The translations under genes were made by a program, and so were the position numbers. A DNA stretch of 64,000 bases from Coptis chinensis (Eukaryota; Streptophyta; Magnoliopsida; Ranunculales; Ranunculaceae): positions 40,955,001 to 41,019,000 of the forward strand of contig CM027378.1 of the NCBI GenBank assembly GCA_015680905.1, written 5' to 3'. Positions 22,836-35,420 of this stretch are shown piece by piece. How positions within the stretch are numbered: the stretch's first letter is position 1; every line of letters starts with the position of its first letter. Under the pieces are notes generated by a model. It did not search any database. It had not been told where the DNA came from and worked only from the letters and a program-made list of their open reading frames with translations.

Positions 22836-23126
22836 TTACAAAGTCGGCAAACTTGTTAGAGGTAAAAGGATATCTGTGCATAACCGAACTGTATGCGGAC
22901 AAGCAACTAGATATATGGACTTCAAACGATAGAGTGACGGACTCATCGCCATTTCTCTCGAGAAACGATAGACTTCAACCGATAAAGCGGTGTGGAGTTC
23001 CTTTTCTTTCTCAGCCACTCGTTTCTTCAAGTCTGCGGCTTGGGATTTTCCCAGAGCGTCGAGATTGGACTTTAAAGTGTCGATCTCAAAGATGTGCATC
23101 TTTGAGTTGCCCGCATACGTCATCAT
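22836..23126 (-). pseudogene. Unidentified coiled-coil-like coding scrap
   Basis: The first 50 codons on the minus strand are charged and heptad-like (LKSNLDALGKSQAADLKKRV, AEKEKELHTAL), which suggests a coiled coil from some larger protein. I cannot assign a family. The rest of the frame looks random. It could be chance. Confidence 0.25.
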
Positions 23127-23159
23127 ATCTTCTGTTATCTATTAAATCCTGAAGCAAAA

Positions 23160-24718
23160 GGATTTTAATTTGTTATTGTCAATTAAGGCCCCTGTGGAAG
23201 AGAGAGAGAGAGTATTTTATTCTCTTGACTAGTGACATTTAGAAAAACGTGGGGTGAAAACCAAAGGAGAAAAATGTTCTCTGCATTTAAATCATTTGGT
23301 TGTGATGGATTCCGTTCCTGGTTTTCACCATGCCCCAGTCTTCCGTTTTTCAGCTTTTCATAAACTCCTGCTCGAGTAACATTTGGGATGTATTATGGCT
23401 ATAGTTTGTCGGTCTTCATAACAAAATAATACAATTTGGGTGTAAGGTGGCAATCTGGTCTCAAAATAGTTTATTTTGAGTTCTAGTTTATTAATGCAGG
23501 TTTACTCCCATGTCCAAAGATACTTTCGTGTTGCACATCGACGCTTTACGTCTTTGTGTCAATGCCACTTAAGTCGTACTAGATAGTGAGAGAAAACAAT
23601 ACTGAGGGGATTAGAGGGACCTAGCACTAGTTTGACCTTTGGAACTCCAAAAGGTGATCAACCGTCAAGGCGGGGGCTCTAGGATATAGGTGTTGTTAAC
23701 GTGGTTGGTCTTTGAGGGTCTCTCGTGAATCTTGTAATGTCTTCTCTCTTCTTTTTATTTTGTTTTGGTTTGACGGGTTGGGGTGCTCTTCCCCGGTGGA
23801 ATGATTGTATTAGGAATTTATGATATTTTGTTATGGGGGTTTTGGTTTTGTTTAATTAGTCACGGCTAAGTACTCAAGTATGAATGTAATCTCTTTTAGC
23901 TCTTGTTGAGAATTATAATCCTATATCACCTGTTGAGAATTATAATCCTATATCGGGTATCTAAGACCTTAATATGGTCTCGAACAGGCTATTTCTCTAG
24001 CACGAAGGAGCCATGTGTATACATGTCACCCATTTTAAAGTCGGTTCACATGTTGAGATTTATAACCCCATTTGGGTTTCCGGCCTTGATGTATTCTTCT
24101 AAGAACTGAGGTCCAAATAATAATCTGAAAAGGACCTTGGGGGGAACCTTTTTAGAGCCACACCTATTTCCAAGGTCAATTCACCAAACTGATGTTTAAT
24201 TCAGCCACTTTACGTCTACCGAGCATAACAACTTTGGGGTGAAGCTAGCCTTGCTGCCATCCCATAACCCATCTCCCTCTTCTCGGGGGATACTTGTGGA
24301 TAACTCAAAATTACTTGGATAAATTTGGATCACATAGAAAGCTGCTGTTTAACCTTTTTTCCCCTGGTCATGGACTCATAGAGCATCCAGCATATTTGCA
24401 CATACATTCTACTACAACATCGTCTAAATTGGACTTGTGTCTGTTCTGATACCTCGGAGGGTCCAAAATCAATTAAATCACTAAACAAAGTGGAAGCTGT
24501 ATTTTAGTGGGCTAGCATCTATGTGTTGTCAGGGGCGAGGCGACGCTCAGGGTGCTAGGTTTTTCAAACTGACCCCTTTGTGAACGCCTTTGACAACAAA
24601 CTGCACTATTAAGGATTGCCTGTTTGCTGCCTTGGTGATCGCCTATGTCTTAAAGATCTCTTTTTACAGTTTTTTGACAGGTTATATTTTTCTTATGCTC
24701 TATCTCACTCCTCTTCAG
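23160..24718. other. CACTA interior, no genes recognised
   Basis: Ordinary AT-rich sequence. A two-copy 25-bp repeat (TGTTGAGAATTATAATCC words) is at 23904-23955, with a third diverged copy near 24050. No coding signal was found. Confidence 0.35.
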
Positions 24719-24850
24719 GTATCCTGTTCTTGATACAATTCTTAGAGTAATTGAAGCTCTTTCTGCTCTTGATAATTATTTAGAAGTTATATCTTCAAAT
24801 AAGGAGCTGTTGCATCTGATTTATGATCTGCTAAAACTTCCGATAACGAG
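24719..24850 (+). pseudogene. Possible captured exon (132 bp) of an unknown nuclear gene
   Basis: An open segment is bounded by a good acceptor (CTCCTCTTCAG just before 24719) and a donor (GTATCT at 24851). It encodes a leucine-rich helical stretch (for example VLDTILRVIEALSAL and KELLHLIYDLLKLP), resembling an armadillo- or HEAT-like helix pair. The length is a multiple of three. Family not identified. It is probably an exon of a host gene carried by the transposon. Confidence 0.4.
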
Positions 24851-25265
24851 GTATCTTTGTAGCCTATATATGCATGTCATTTGATATTATCACATTGAAA
24901 ACTCGGTGCGGTATTTGCAACTTTTGTTCTTATTTTATTTCGTCATATAAGCTGGTGTAGTAAATGAGCTTAAGCATTTTTTCTTGACTCGTGAGCAACA
25001 TCTAGATACTACTGTTATAAGGCGTTTATCATTATGCCATAACAATAAAAAAAACGGCGACCTTTCCTAAAATGGGGAATTATGAAAACTGATGAACTAT
25101 CTAAGATAGAAGGGTAATATATAGATGAAAAACATATTTTTTTTCTCGGACAAATATAGCCAATTGTTCGAATAGTATAGATTAGTAGTCGGAAATCGCT
25201 GTTATAGTGTTATCCAATGGCCAAACAGAGGGAAGCTATTTATCGATTCTTTGCTATAGCGACTT
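24851..25265. other. CACTA interior, no genes recognised
   Basis: AT-rich, possibly intron sequence following the exon-like segment. Nothing else is visible. Confidence 0.3.
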
Positions 25266-25660
25266 TTGGGACGAGGAATATGCCTTGGAGCTTAAGAAGC
25301 AGATAGAAGCAATGCAAAGGAAAGGTCACAAGTTCCACAATGTACTCTCTCCTCCACTTGGAGGGAGCTAGTTTTGCTGCAGATCAAGCTGCCAAATATA
25401 GTCTGCATTCTAATGATGAAGTTAATCCCCATAATTATGTAAATGGGAGGCTATCCATAAAGTTTGACTGAATTCTCAAGGTACTTGATCATATTATTGG
25501 GGAGTATGATAGGCCTTCCCAAAGAGGGTCGCTATAGTTACAGTGTAGGGCTTACATAATGATGCAAATGATCATTGGTCCGTCTTTTGTGTTGCTTGTA
25601 CATTTTTTTTTGTTTATTTTGTTAATACAATTACAGCTCGCTTAGCAAAAGAAGGAAAAT
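25266..25660 (+). pseudogene. Short LINE 3'-end fragment (RNase H C-terminus)
   Basis: The words EGASFAADQAAKYSLHSND resemble the end of a LINE-type RNase H domain (the REANxxADxLAK pattern). They are followed by a stop and a T-rich 3' untranslated stretch ending near GCAAAAGAAGG. Only the last 40-60 codons are present. The first LINE in this window ends in a similar style but is a different copy. Confidence 0.5.
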
Positions 25661-27735
25661 TATAGTGTTAAACAATGGACTGGTTTCGGAGAATAATAAA
25701 CAGCCCCAAATCATTAGGAAAAATCAATTGTGGCTAATTACTGATATCATACATTAGGATAATGAAGCACTAGAGCACTAGAGACTAGAGAGCTGAAGGA
25801 GTTGTTATTGTGAACAAATATGTGAACCGTGATGCTAACTTCTATAGCATAATAAAGCAGATTTAGGAATTTCCTGAAGGGCGATCATACTATGCAGTCA
25901 AAAGTGCATGTAGGCTCTAGGCTCACACCTCTAGTGCCTCGCACCTTGGGGTTGTCTCATTCATTCTGCTCAACCTCAGTGCTTGCCCTTTTAATTGCAT
26001 AGCTCACCTAAAAGATGGACATGCCCAGGATAGAATAAACCTCAGTGCTCAACCTCAGTGCTTGCTTGTGTACTTCTCCAAGAAAATAAACTTCACTACA
26101 TGTTTGGAAAAAAATTCAGAAGTAATCTGTTTTAGGAAGGCATAATAAGCTTGTTAAAAATATAATATTGATGAATAACCTACAAACTGCCTTTTACGTG
26201 CATCACGATCGGTTTTGATACACAAGTGAAAACTAACCATTCCCACCTAAATTTGTAAGCGGACTTCACTCGTAATTCTTGGAGATCACAAACTTTCAAC
26301 TCCCTGACAAAAGAAGGATGAGGCAACCTTTTCTTATGGATAAAACAAAATTTCAACCATACACTAAATCATCGAGTACAGCCATAGGCATTCCAAGGGC
26401 AAATGAAATTTTATCATATAATTGTTATACTAACATATAGTAGTTACACATGTAGTTCCTAATGAATGAGTCACTTAATAGCTTTTCAGAATTTAAAGCA
26501 TATAAACTTGGACAACTTCAAGAGTTTATATTTCTAAATTATAAAGTTGCTTGTAAGGGTTGTATATCAACTACTTTAATTGTCAATTAAGTTCATTTTC
26601 ATGTAATAGCACCCACTTTCTTCACCTATTATATTTCCTTTTTATTATCACTATAAAATAGAATTTAATATTATATGATAGCCACTTCATACTGTACAAG
26701 AGTGAAAATACGTGATTTGGTTAGGGATAGAAGAACATAATAGGTTTGGATCAAGTAGATTTCATTAGCTTGGTTGATACATAGTCTGATGGTTGCATCT
26801 CCTACTTGATTTAATTGATTTTTATGGTTTCATACCCCTCATAATTTTATGTTCTCAATTTTGGAAAGAACATTCTAGTTACTGGTCAAAGTCTACATTT
26901 TATAGAGTTGATTTTTTTTTTCTCTTAAATTTTTGCAAGTCTTATTTTTGCTTTCACCTTTTATTGCTTTCTTGATTGTTCTTAAATATTTTTACAAAGT
27001 TTTGTTTAGTTTGTCTTGCTCAATGATTACTATTGAAAGGGGTAAGCATGTTTTTATGTTTGTGACATAATTTATATGTTGAAAGATAAATTATTTCTTG
27101 TAGTTTTGATTTTTTGCATGTATGATTATATACTAGGATTCATTTTTAATTACTGGGTATGATAAATTAATTCGTTAGATATATATGCTTAATGGATTTG
27201 TGAGTCTCTTTAGTTAATCTGAATTGTCAAGACATTACATAACTTAACAAGATTATATTGACCCATTTTCTTCTGTAGGCACCTAAGAATTAGTTTCGTA
27301 ATAGTCTGATTAGTAACAAGTTATTGCAAGTTTATCTGAGGTCTGGTAGCATCCTAGTATTTGTTATTCTTAAATGAGTTCAGTAATGGAGTTTGAATCC
27401 AATGCCTTGAAGTACATGTCGTAGCAGCCTCGTTTTTGCTTCCTATATATTTGGCATGTAGTGAGAGGGAAATAGCTTGTTTTTAGTCCCACACCCTGCT
27501 TTTAGAACCTTGTAACATACTAGAAAATCAATAGGTGAGAAATACCAACAAACACGACCTTACGTTTAATTTAGAATGTGATATGTTAAATAGGCTCACA
27601 CATTTAAATCCTCGAGTCATAAGGAGACAAATATGGTTAATGTGGAAAATGTTGTGAAATGCATGGTGTTTGCTGTTTATTTATTATTTATTAGTTAAAT
27701 GATCATTGTCTTATGAATTTTTAATAGGAAGAAAT
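25661..27735. other. AT-rich CACTA interior upstream of tnpD
   Basis: No coding signal, RNA gene or repeat array was recognised. It likely contains the tnpD promoter or 5' untranslated region; a T-rich acceptor-like TTTTAATAG lies at 27720-27728, directly before the tnpD start. Confidence 0.35.
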
Positions 27736-30700
27736 ATGGATAAGAGTTGGTTGAATATGCCACATAGGCCTATTCAATATGCCCAAGGTATTAGGGATTT
27801 TATTGCTCTTGCTAGCAATCATTTAGGCGGTGCAGGTAGGGCCCGTTGTCCATGCAAGAAATGCAATAATAGGATGTACCGACACTTCCAAGAAGTAAAA
27901 GATCATTTGTATGATAATGGTTTTGATAAAGATTATACTTCTTGGATATACCACGGAGAACCTTTTTAGACATCGCAAGTGATGACGGCGATGATGATAC
28001 TTGATTTAGGTGGTGAAGGTGTGCGCTATGATGGTTTGGATGACATGCTTGAAGATGTGAGACAATCAACACATAGAGACAATCAGGCGTCCGGGCATCC
28101 AACATGGGGAAGCTAGTAGTAGTTACATACCCGATGCAACCGACGGGGTGCATTTATCGCCATCATAATACGAAAGTGATGGAAATACAATGTCATTTGA
28201 TAGACTCTTAAACGAAACGGCGCCAACCTCTCTATCCGGGTGTGAAATATAGCACGTTGGATTTTCTCATGAAGATGTTCCATTTGAAGATGATTAATCG
28301 TTGGAGCAACAAATCTTTTGACATGGTCCTTGCGTTGGTTAAGTCAGCACTACCTGCAGGTGAGAGACTCCCAAAATCTCACTATGAGGCTAAGCAATTA
28401 CTGCGGGATCTAGGCCTAGGTTATATCTCAATACATGCATGCCAATATGATTGTGTGCTCTTCTAGGGGACAGAGAACAAGGATCTTGAAAATTGCCCTG
28501 TTTGCAATGCATCGAGGTATAAAATTAATGAAGGTAAGACTAAAAAGTACCGATGAAAGTATTACGGTATTTTTTCACTTAAGCCAAGACTTCAACGGTT
28601 ATTTATGTCGAGGATGACCGCCGAGGACATGAGATGGCACAAGGAGAAGCGAGTTGGGGAGGAGAATATACTTGCATCCTGCTGATTCGAAGCTTGGAAA
28701 GAGTTTGACAAGGAACATGAGTGGTTTTCTAGTGATCCCCGCAATGTCCGCCTTGGCCTAGCAAGTGACGGGTTCAACCCTTTTTCCGACATGAGCAAGA
28801 TCTATAGCATGTGGCCGATCTTGCTTATGCCATATAATATGCCCCTTGAAATGTATGAAGGAGCCGTTCATTTTCATGTCTCTCCTTATCCACGGGCCTA
28901 AAGCTCCCGGAAATGACATTGATGTGTATTTACAGCCATTAATAGAGGAACCGAAAAGCATGTGGGTACATGGTGTGGATACATACGATGTAAATATGAA
29001 ACAAACAAACATTTCGGTTGCACTGCATTACTATGGACTATAAATGACTTTCCTGCATTTGCTAATTTATCCGGTTGGTCTACAAAAGGCAAACTAGCAT
29101 GTCCAACTTGCAACAAGGATACATGTTCTATGTACTTGAAAAATGGCGAGGAAGTTATGTTATATGAACCATTGTAGGTTTTGCAGCCACGACATCCTTT
29201 GACAAAGCGTGCTAGGCGGTTATTCAAAGGAAACAATTGGAGCGGGTTGCCTCCTAACAAGTTGATCGGGAAGATGTGTTAAAGCGGTTAGAACATGTTG
29301 AGGAACAAAGGTATGGAAAGCATCCGAAATACAAGAAGAGGAAGCGTCGAGACCGAGTTTGAACTGGACAAAGCATAGCATATTTTTTTCGATTACCCTA
29401 TTGGCGCACCCTTAAATTACCCCACAACATTGATGTTATGCACACAGAGAAGAATATTTGTGAAAGTGTTTTAGGGACATTGTTGAACCTAGATGGGAAG
29501 ACAAAAGATTCAAAGAAAAAGCTCGGTTGGATTTGGCGAATTGGGTATTAGACAAGAGTTGCATCTAATTCCAAGGGGTAATAAATTTGTTGTACCTCCC
29601 GCATGTTATACATTGTCTCTTGCTGAAAGAAGGATTTTTTGAAAGGTTGAAAACGGTGAAGTTTCCGTGATGGTTATGCATCAAACATTTCTCGATGTGT
29701 AAATGTTACGGATCGCAAAGTACATGGATTTGAAGAGTCATGATTGTCATGTACTTTTACAACGAAGTTCTCCCCAGTTGCACCGTGGTTTTGGCTAGTG
29801 ACGTATCTTCTGCTCTAATTGAACTAGGATTCTTCTTTAGAGAGCTTTGTTGCAAAACGTTAAAAGTAGAATTACTCGAGAAATTGGAAAAGGACATTGC
29901 AAATAATACTTTGTAAGCTCGAATTGATTTTTCCACCAAAGATTCTTTGATGTCATGGTCCACTTGGCAGATCCACTTGCCTCGTGAGGCAATAGTTGGT
30001 GGACTGTCACAATACCGGTGGATGTATCCAATTGAGAGGTGATGTTCATAAACTATATTCTACTCATTTTGGTGCTAAAATACTATCATACTTTGATACC
30101 TCATCATCTAACTTTACTTATATAACACTTTATCGCAGATTTCTCAAAACTCTCAAACAATATGTTAGTAATAGGGCACACCCGTAGGTTCCATTCTTGA
30201 AGCGTGCATTGACTCTGAATGTCTCACTTTTTGTTCAATGTATCTCCAAGGAATTGAAACGCGGTTCAACCGTGAAGATCGTAAATCACGACGGTGGTCA
30301 AGTGAAACAAACCAAGGGGTTGCATGTTTTCTCACATAATGTTAGACCATTGGGAGCTCGAATTATATAACAATGAGTTCAAAGGATTTCAACAAGGCTC
30401 GATATTATGTGTTAAACAATTCAGAAGAAATATCATCATATTTAGAGTAAGTGTCTTTTCTGATTAGATGTGTCGTATGTAGATTGTGTTAAATCAATCA
30501 CGAAAGATAATAATACTCATTTTGCAGTGAGCATATGGTTGAGCTACAAAAGCACAGCTCTCGTGATTTGGAAAAAAGGCAGGAACAACATTTTGCTGAA
30601 TGGTTCCGGGCTCGCGTAAGTGTTAAATTAAGTTGACATGTAGTTAGGTTCACTCGATTACAAAAGATCTTAAATTATTATTAATTTTTTTTCCCATTTG

Positions 30701-31490
30701 ATAGATGGAACAACTGTACTATGAGAAATCTCCCAAGGCAACCGATGATTTATATTCACTATCATGCGGTCCCGATCATCGTGTGACTCGATATAGTGGT
30801 TGCATTATCAATGGAATTAGGTTTCATACCAAGGATCGTGAGAAAACTCTACGGACTCAAAATAGTGGTGTGGTTGTTAAAGGGGATGATCAATCAAATG
30901 ATATCGACTTTTATGGTGTCCTGGCGGATGTTATAGAGTTAGAATATATATTTGGGAAACGAGTTTGGCTTTTCAAGTGTGATTGGTGGGATGTTAGTAA
31001 CAAAAAAACAGGAATCCATGTAGATAGATATTTCATTAGTGTTAATGTGTCTAGGAAGTGGTATAAAGATGATCCGTTTGTGTTGGCCACACAAACAAGT
31101 CAAGTATTCTATGTGGCAGACACCAAATTGCGTGGTGATTGGCAAGTTGCACAGAAGATAGTTCATAGGAACACGTTTGATGTTCTAGAGAAAGAGGAAG
31201 AAATCGGAGTACATCGAATGTTGAGACTTATCAACAAGAGGAGCAACTCATAGTTGATGAAATTCTAAGTGATGAAGTTATGCTTGTGCAAATGAATAGA
31301 GATGATGTGAACCTAGATGAGGCTGAAGAGGTTGATGCAAATGAGGTCTTTAACAATATTGTGGACGCTAACCAGACTGACGATACAATTATGACCAATG
31401 ACTATGACATTGAAGAAGATGATACATTGATAGAATATTGTACTGAAGAGGAGATTCTTTCGAGTGATAATGATACTGATATTGATTGAT
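27736..31490 (+). pseudogene. CACTA transposase gene, tnpD/TNP2 type
   Basis: The start (MDKSWLNMPHRP) opens a transposase-associated domain with the zinc-binding pattern RCPCKKCNN and WIYHGEPF (27736-27969). The TNP2 core follows in shifting frames: HLKMINRWSNKSFDM, YEAKQLLRDLGLGY and HACQYDCVLF (28242-28466), ENCPVCNASRYK (about 28490), RMTAEDMRWH, LLWTINDFPAFANLSGWSTK, ACPTC (29040-29120), and PHNIDVMHTEKNICESVLGT (29420-29480). A DUF4218-like part (GIETRFNREDR, 30250-30290), a short intron (about 30447-30527), a second (30618-30704) and a DUF4216 domain (DFYGVL, DPFVLATQTSQVFYV; 30705-31200) come next. After a frameshift near 31210 there is an acidic tail to 31490. Many stops make it inactive. 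In active elements this protein cuts the transposon ends. Confidence 0.92.
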
Positions 31491-32599
31491 CATAATCAAT
31501 GTAAAAGCTTGTTATTTTTCTTCTATAAAAATATATATTTCTCAAATACTTATAAATGTATATCACACATTCATACTTGTAGGCTTCGTTTTTATTGCCT
31601 TTTGATATTGTACTCTTCTTACTCTTCTTTTATTGCCTTTTGTTTAAAAGTATTGTACTCTCTAGTGTCCACTTTGTGTTTCGTGTTAGTTGTCAGTTCT
31701 TAACCATGTGTTAATGGCCACATTTGATGGTTCATAACCTGCCTTCTCTCTTTGTTATGGTATCTCTACATTTTTTGTGTTTCGTGTTAGTTGTCATTTT
31801 TTTTGTCTTTCACTGGACTAGTCCGTTAAAGCTATAATGGTTCTAACATTATGTGTTGTCTTACTTCTGTTGATGTTTTTTACTAGTAGCTCTTCTTATT
31901 AGTATTCTCCTTTTTCCTTTATATAGTACTTGCTGTGGAACAGGTCGTCTTTTAGTGTCTTGACCCCCGATGAATAGAGTCGAATTTCATGCCCTCCCAT
32001 GGTTTTCAATCAAAGACACGTCTTGATTTGGATAGGACCTTGTCTGTCCTAATGCAAGTATTTGGAGGTTGTATCGTGCTAACATGTGTGGTATTACTTA
32101 CACATGTAAAGGTTAAGATGTGACTTGAAGTTTTCATTACTCACAAAGACATTGTAGGTTGCTAGTTACTTCTTAAACCCTCGAGGGTTCATGTTGATTA
32201 TCCTTTCTATAGAGATTCATTAATATTTGATATTAACTTTGAATCATGAATATGATCTGATTATAGGTGTGATTTACTCTTTGCTTGAAGTAAATATTAA
32301 AATGTGTTCAAACTTTTGGGAACCTTTTCTTCTATTGCCTTTTGATATTGTACTCTTTTTATTCTTCTTTTATTGCTTTTTGTTTAAAAGTATTACTATT
32401 TAATTTTCTTTGGTGTAGCTATGGCACTGGTCGTCCAATAGCATTGCTCGTTACATCACATCTCGAGCCACTCATCCCGCAAGATGGTTCTAGTGTTGGT
32501 ATAATTCTTTCTTAATTTTGTACTATTCTTCTTCATACTAATCTTTTACGGTTACGCTAGTGTTGGTACAATACTTACTAACAAATATTTTGTCTTCTA
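31491..32599. other. Spacer between the tnpD- and tnpA-type genes
   Basis: AT-rich. A direct repeat of about 65 bp (with CTTTTGATATTGTACTCTT and TTGTTTAAAAGTATT) is at 31597-31660 and 32335-32400. Words GTGTTTCGTGTTAGTTGTC repeat at about 31676 and 31779. A possible small first exon of tnpA lies near 32418-32500. No clear gene. Confidence 0.4.
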
Positions 32600-34040
32600 A
32601 ATAATTATGAAAGCCAAAAAGCGGGAGCCTAGAAAGAAGACCCAAAACCTAATTCTTAAGAACCACTTAGCACGAGGGGTGGAAAACCGAGGATAGAGAT
32701 TGCTATTGGGAAAGATAGGCTGTATGCAATTGGAGCCAACAGGATGGATCACCGAGCTTGGCGTCATTGCTAGGTTTAGAATACCGCCTTTTGCCCATTA
32801 CCGAAAGACGGTGGATGATCAAAGGAAAAGTCTTCACAAGCTTGTTTTGGTAATTGATGTTTGTTTATTAATTGTTTCTTTTACTAAACTCTTTAAAGTA
32901 TCGTGCTGAAAATTACGCCTTTATGATATCTCGTCGTATTTTATTTTATTTGTTTTTGTAGGAAAAGTTTGACATGGACATCCATCTACCACATGTCGAA
33001 ACTACTGTTAATAATTATATTAGGGATCGTTTTCTAGATCATAGGTGTGCCCTTCACAAGTACTACGTGAGCATTCCAAATAATGTGAACAAACGCCAAC
33101 ACCCATTTGATGGTGTATCACAAGAGTCGGGGGAGATGGTGCGATCTGTGGGAAACAGATAAGTTCAAGGTAAGTGAGTTTACTCCTCTTTTTAAAGAAG
33201 AGGTTATGGCGCCAAATTCAATGTGGGAAGTGGTAGTGCTAAAGGGTTGGTTGTTGTACTTATACACATTATAATAGTTCTTTTTATGATGCATTGTTTA
33301 TTTGTTTTAACCCAGGATGTTAGTACGCATAAACCAATACAGACCGCTCATGCCTTGTCGTCAACCATTGTCTTTGGTTCAAAATCTTTTGTCTTGGATC
33401 CGTCTTTGACATGGTACACTTAATTGATTAATTTTAGATATTATAAATAGTTTTCTTTTTAGTACTAACTTTGGAATTTTGTGCTCTTTTAAAAATGACA
33501 CAGCCGGTTGATCCCGAGACTCAACAAGAGGTTTGGGATGATCGCACTATATCGTAAGACTCATTTCAGTGAGAAAAGGGCTGGGGTTTCTCCCGGCGCA
33601 AAAATAATTATGTAATTAACTCGTACTTACCCTTTAACTTAGCTAAATCGTACTTTTGTGAGATAGTTATATCTATTTGTTTTCTTTTCGGAGAGAATGG
33701 TGGAATTACAAAATCAACCTACACTAGAAGGTTCTAACCCTTTGACCTAAGAAGAGATTTTTTGATGAAGTCTTGGCGTAAGACCTGGTTATAAACGTGG
33801 TCTTGGACATGGCGAGGCACCCCATCCCGTAAAACGTGGCTGGATATGAGCACCCGGATGTGGATCGGTTGAGAGCAAGGGCAAAAGGGCGAGTCTCAAC
33901 TAGAAGAGTTGCGAGGGATGGAAGGAAGCGGCTCAAGAGACACAAGAAACACACCAGTAAAATTCAACAACAACAACGCCAGTTGGACTATCTCATGGAG
34001 AAGCTTGGTGGTCCTCCTTCAATGTGGTATGATTTATGAA
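32600..34040 (+). pseudogene. CACTA tnpA-type gene (Ptta/En/Spm, Transposase_24-like)
   Basis: Exon-like pieces are separated by introns. First, a basic start with KKREPRKKTQN and IEIAIGKDRLYAIGANR (about 32607-32850). Next, KFDMDIHLP, RDRFLDHRCALHKYY and RWCDLWETDKFK (32967-33169), ending at a donor GTAAGTGAG. Then AHALSSTIVFGSKSF (33310-33390) and ALYRKTHFSEKRAGVSPGAK (about 33540-33600). A last exon has MVELQNQPTLEGSNP and a basic, glutamine-rich coiled-coil-like end (RKRLKRHKKHTSKIQQQQRQ) stopping at 34039. This order is that of the plant En/Spm tnpA-like family, whose product binds subterminal repeats. Stops and frame changes interrupt it. Confidence 0.8.
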
Positions 34041-35420
34041 TTTAACTGTTTTCGATATGTGTTGGTGTTGCTTGATTGGGATATAGTTGTTTGATCGAAT
34101 GAATAAGCCTCCATATCATGTTTTAGGTTGTATATAGTCCATTTAGTTTTGGTAAATGGAATATGGGTTTTCACCGTCTTGTGAAATATATTATTGTGAT
34201 TTTCAGGTTATGACAAAAGTTATTGTATTTATGAAATGTTGAAAATACTGAGAGGAGACTCTGTCGAAATTTTACTATAAAAGTCACATATCTTATCTTA
34301 GGTATGTAATTGTTTGAGATTTGGGTAGACATAAACTTTAAGTAGATGACCTATTAGTTCATAGCTCCTCACTAAATTCTTCCACCCCTATTGTTTATGG
34401 CTTTATTTATTTATGTTTAAATTAATTAATTTAGATTTACTTTCCATAGTATTGATTTGATTAGTTCTATTTAACTCTATTCTATAAGTATGTATCTTGC
34501 AGTATATATAGGTCTACCTTACTTGACTATGTTATGTAATTTTGAGGCGATTTGTTTCACGTTAGTCTGTGTTGGGGGGGTTTCCTGTTGGTGGTTGATT
34601 AGCATGATAGGTGGGTAATCCTTTTTGTTATGATGAGCTGCTGCACCAACGGCTGGCTTGGACATTAGAATGTGAGCTGTGAATTATTAGACATTCTTAT
34701 TTGAAGTGGAAATGGGATTTTGGCTTATATATTCGTGGTCTTTAGAGTCTATGCTTTCCTTAGTGCCGTCTTTGAGGAGGTATATAACTTCCATCAGATC
34801 GGACTCCTCTAGCCTTGTACCTTTGTGCCTCTTCATATTAATGAAATTCTTGTTTTGTATATAATTCAGTTCTTAGATTTATCTCAATGAATACTAGCTA
34901 GTAGAGGTCTAATGGATAAATTATTTTGATACAATTTAAACTTAACATAATTGTTAATAGTTCACTGGATTTTAATTTTGACGTGATGAAACTATTATAT
35001 TTTTTGTTTCAATTTTTTTTTTGTGGTCTAATAGATAATATCTTTGTATGCAGATAATCTTATGCCAAAATGGATCGGTTTGGTATTAGTTTTTGTGAAG
35101 AAATGGCGTTTTGGAATTGCAAGAGGCACTAGAGGAATCTAAATGTTATTTATTATCATTTTTTATTTTGTGAAGATGGTTCATTCTCAAGCTACTTGAG
35201 GGATGTTTAGAAATGTTTTTGTTTAAGTTAATACTTTTCTTAAGATGAGTTCAGAAATAAAAATTATGAAAGGGGATGATGCAACTCTCTTTTGTTTCTA
35301 ATGGAGTGAATTAACTCACTTTTATTTATTGAAAATTTGTTGCTTAAGATAATTGATGTTCTGGTTGTGTTTATTTGTTGAATAGGGGGGGGGGGGGGCA
35401 ATCGGAAACGATATTAGTGA
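34041..35420. other. 3' part of the CACTA element without genes
   Basis: AT-rich sequence ending in a run of 15 G (about 35385-35398) just before the right subterminal repeats. No coding signal. Confidence 0.4.

Noticed and set aside
22712-23152. Copia pol 3' end (wording VVKEKFRMTKAPSMINPLTKS)
   Set aside because: One short stretch resembles the end of copia RNase H (PLTK), but no other copia block lies nearby, so it was not called.
24530-24660. SINE-like or other small repeat with GGCGAGGCGACGCTCAGG words
   Set aside because: The words recall dispersed plant repeats and recur loosely near 25920-26040, but no ends or tail could be defined.
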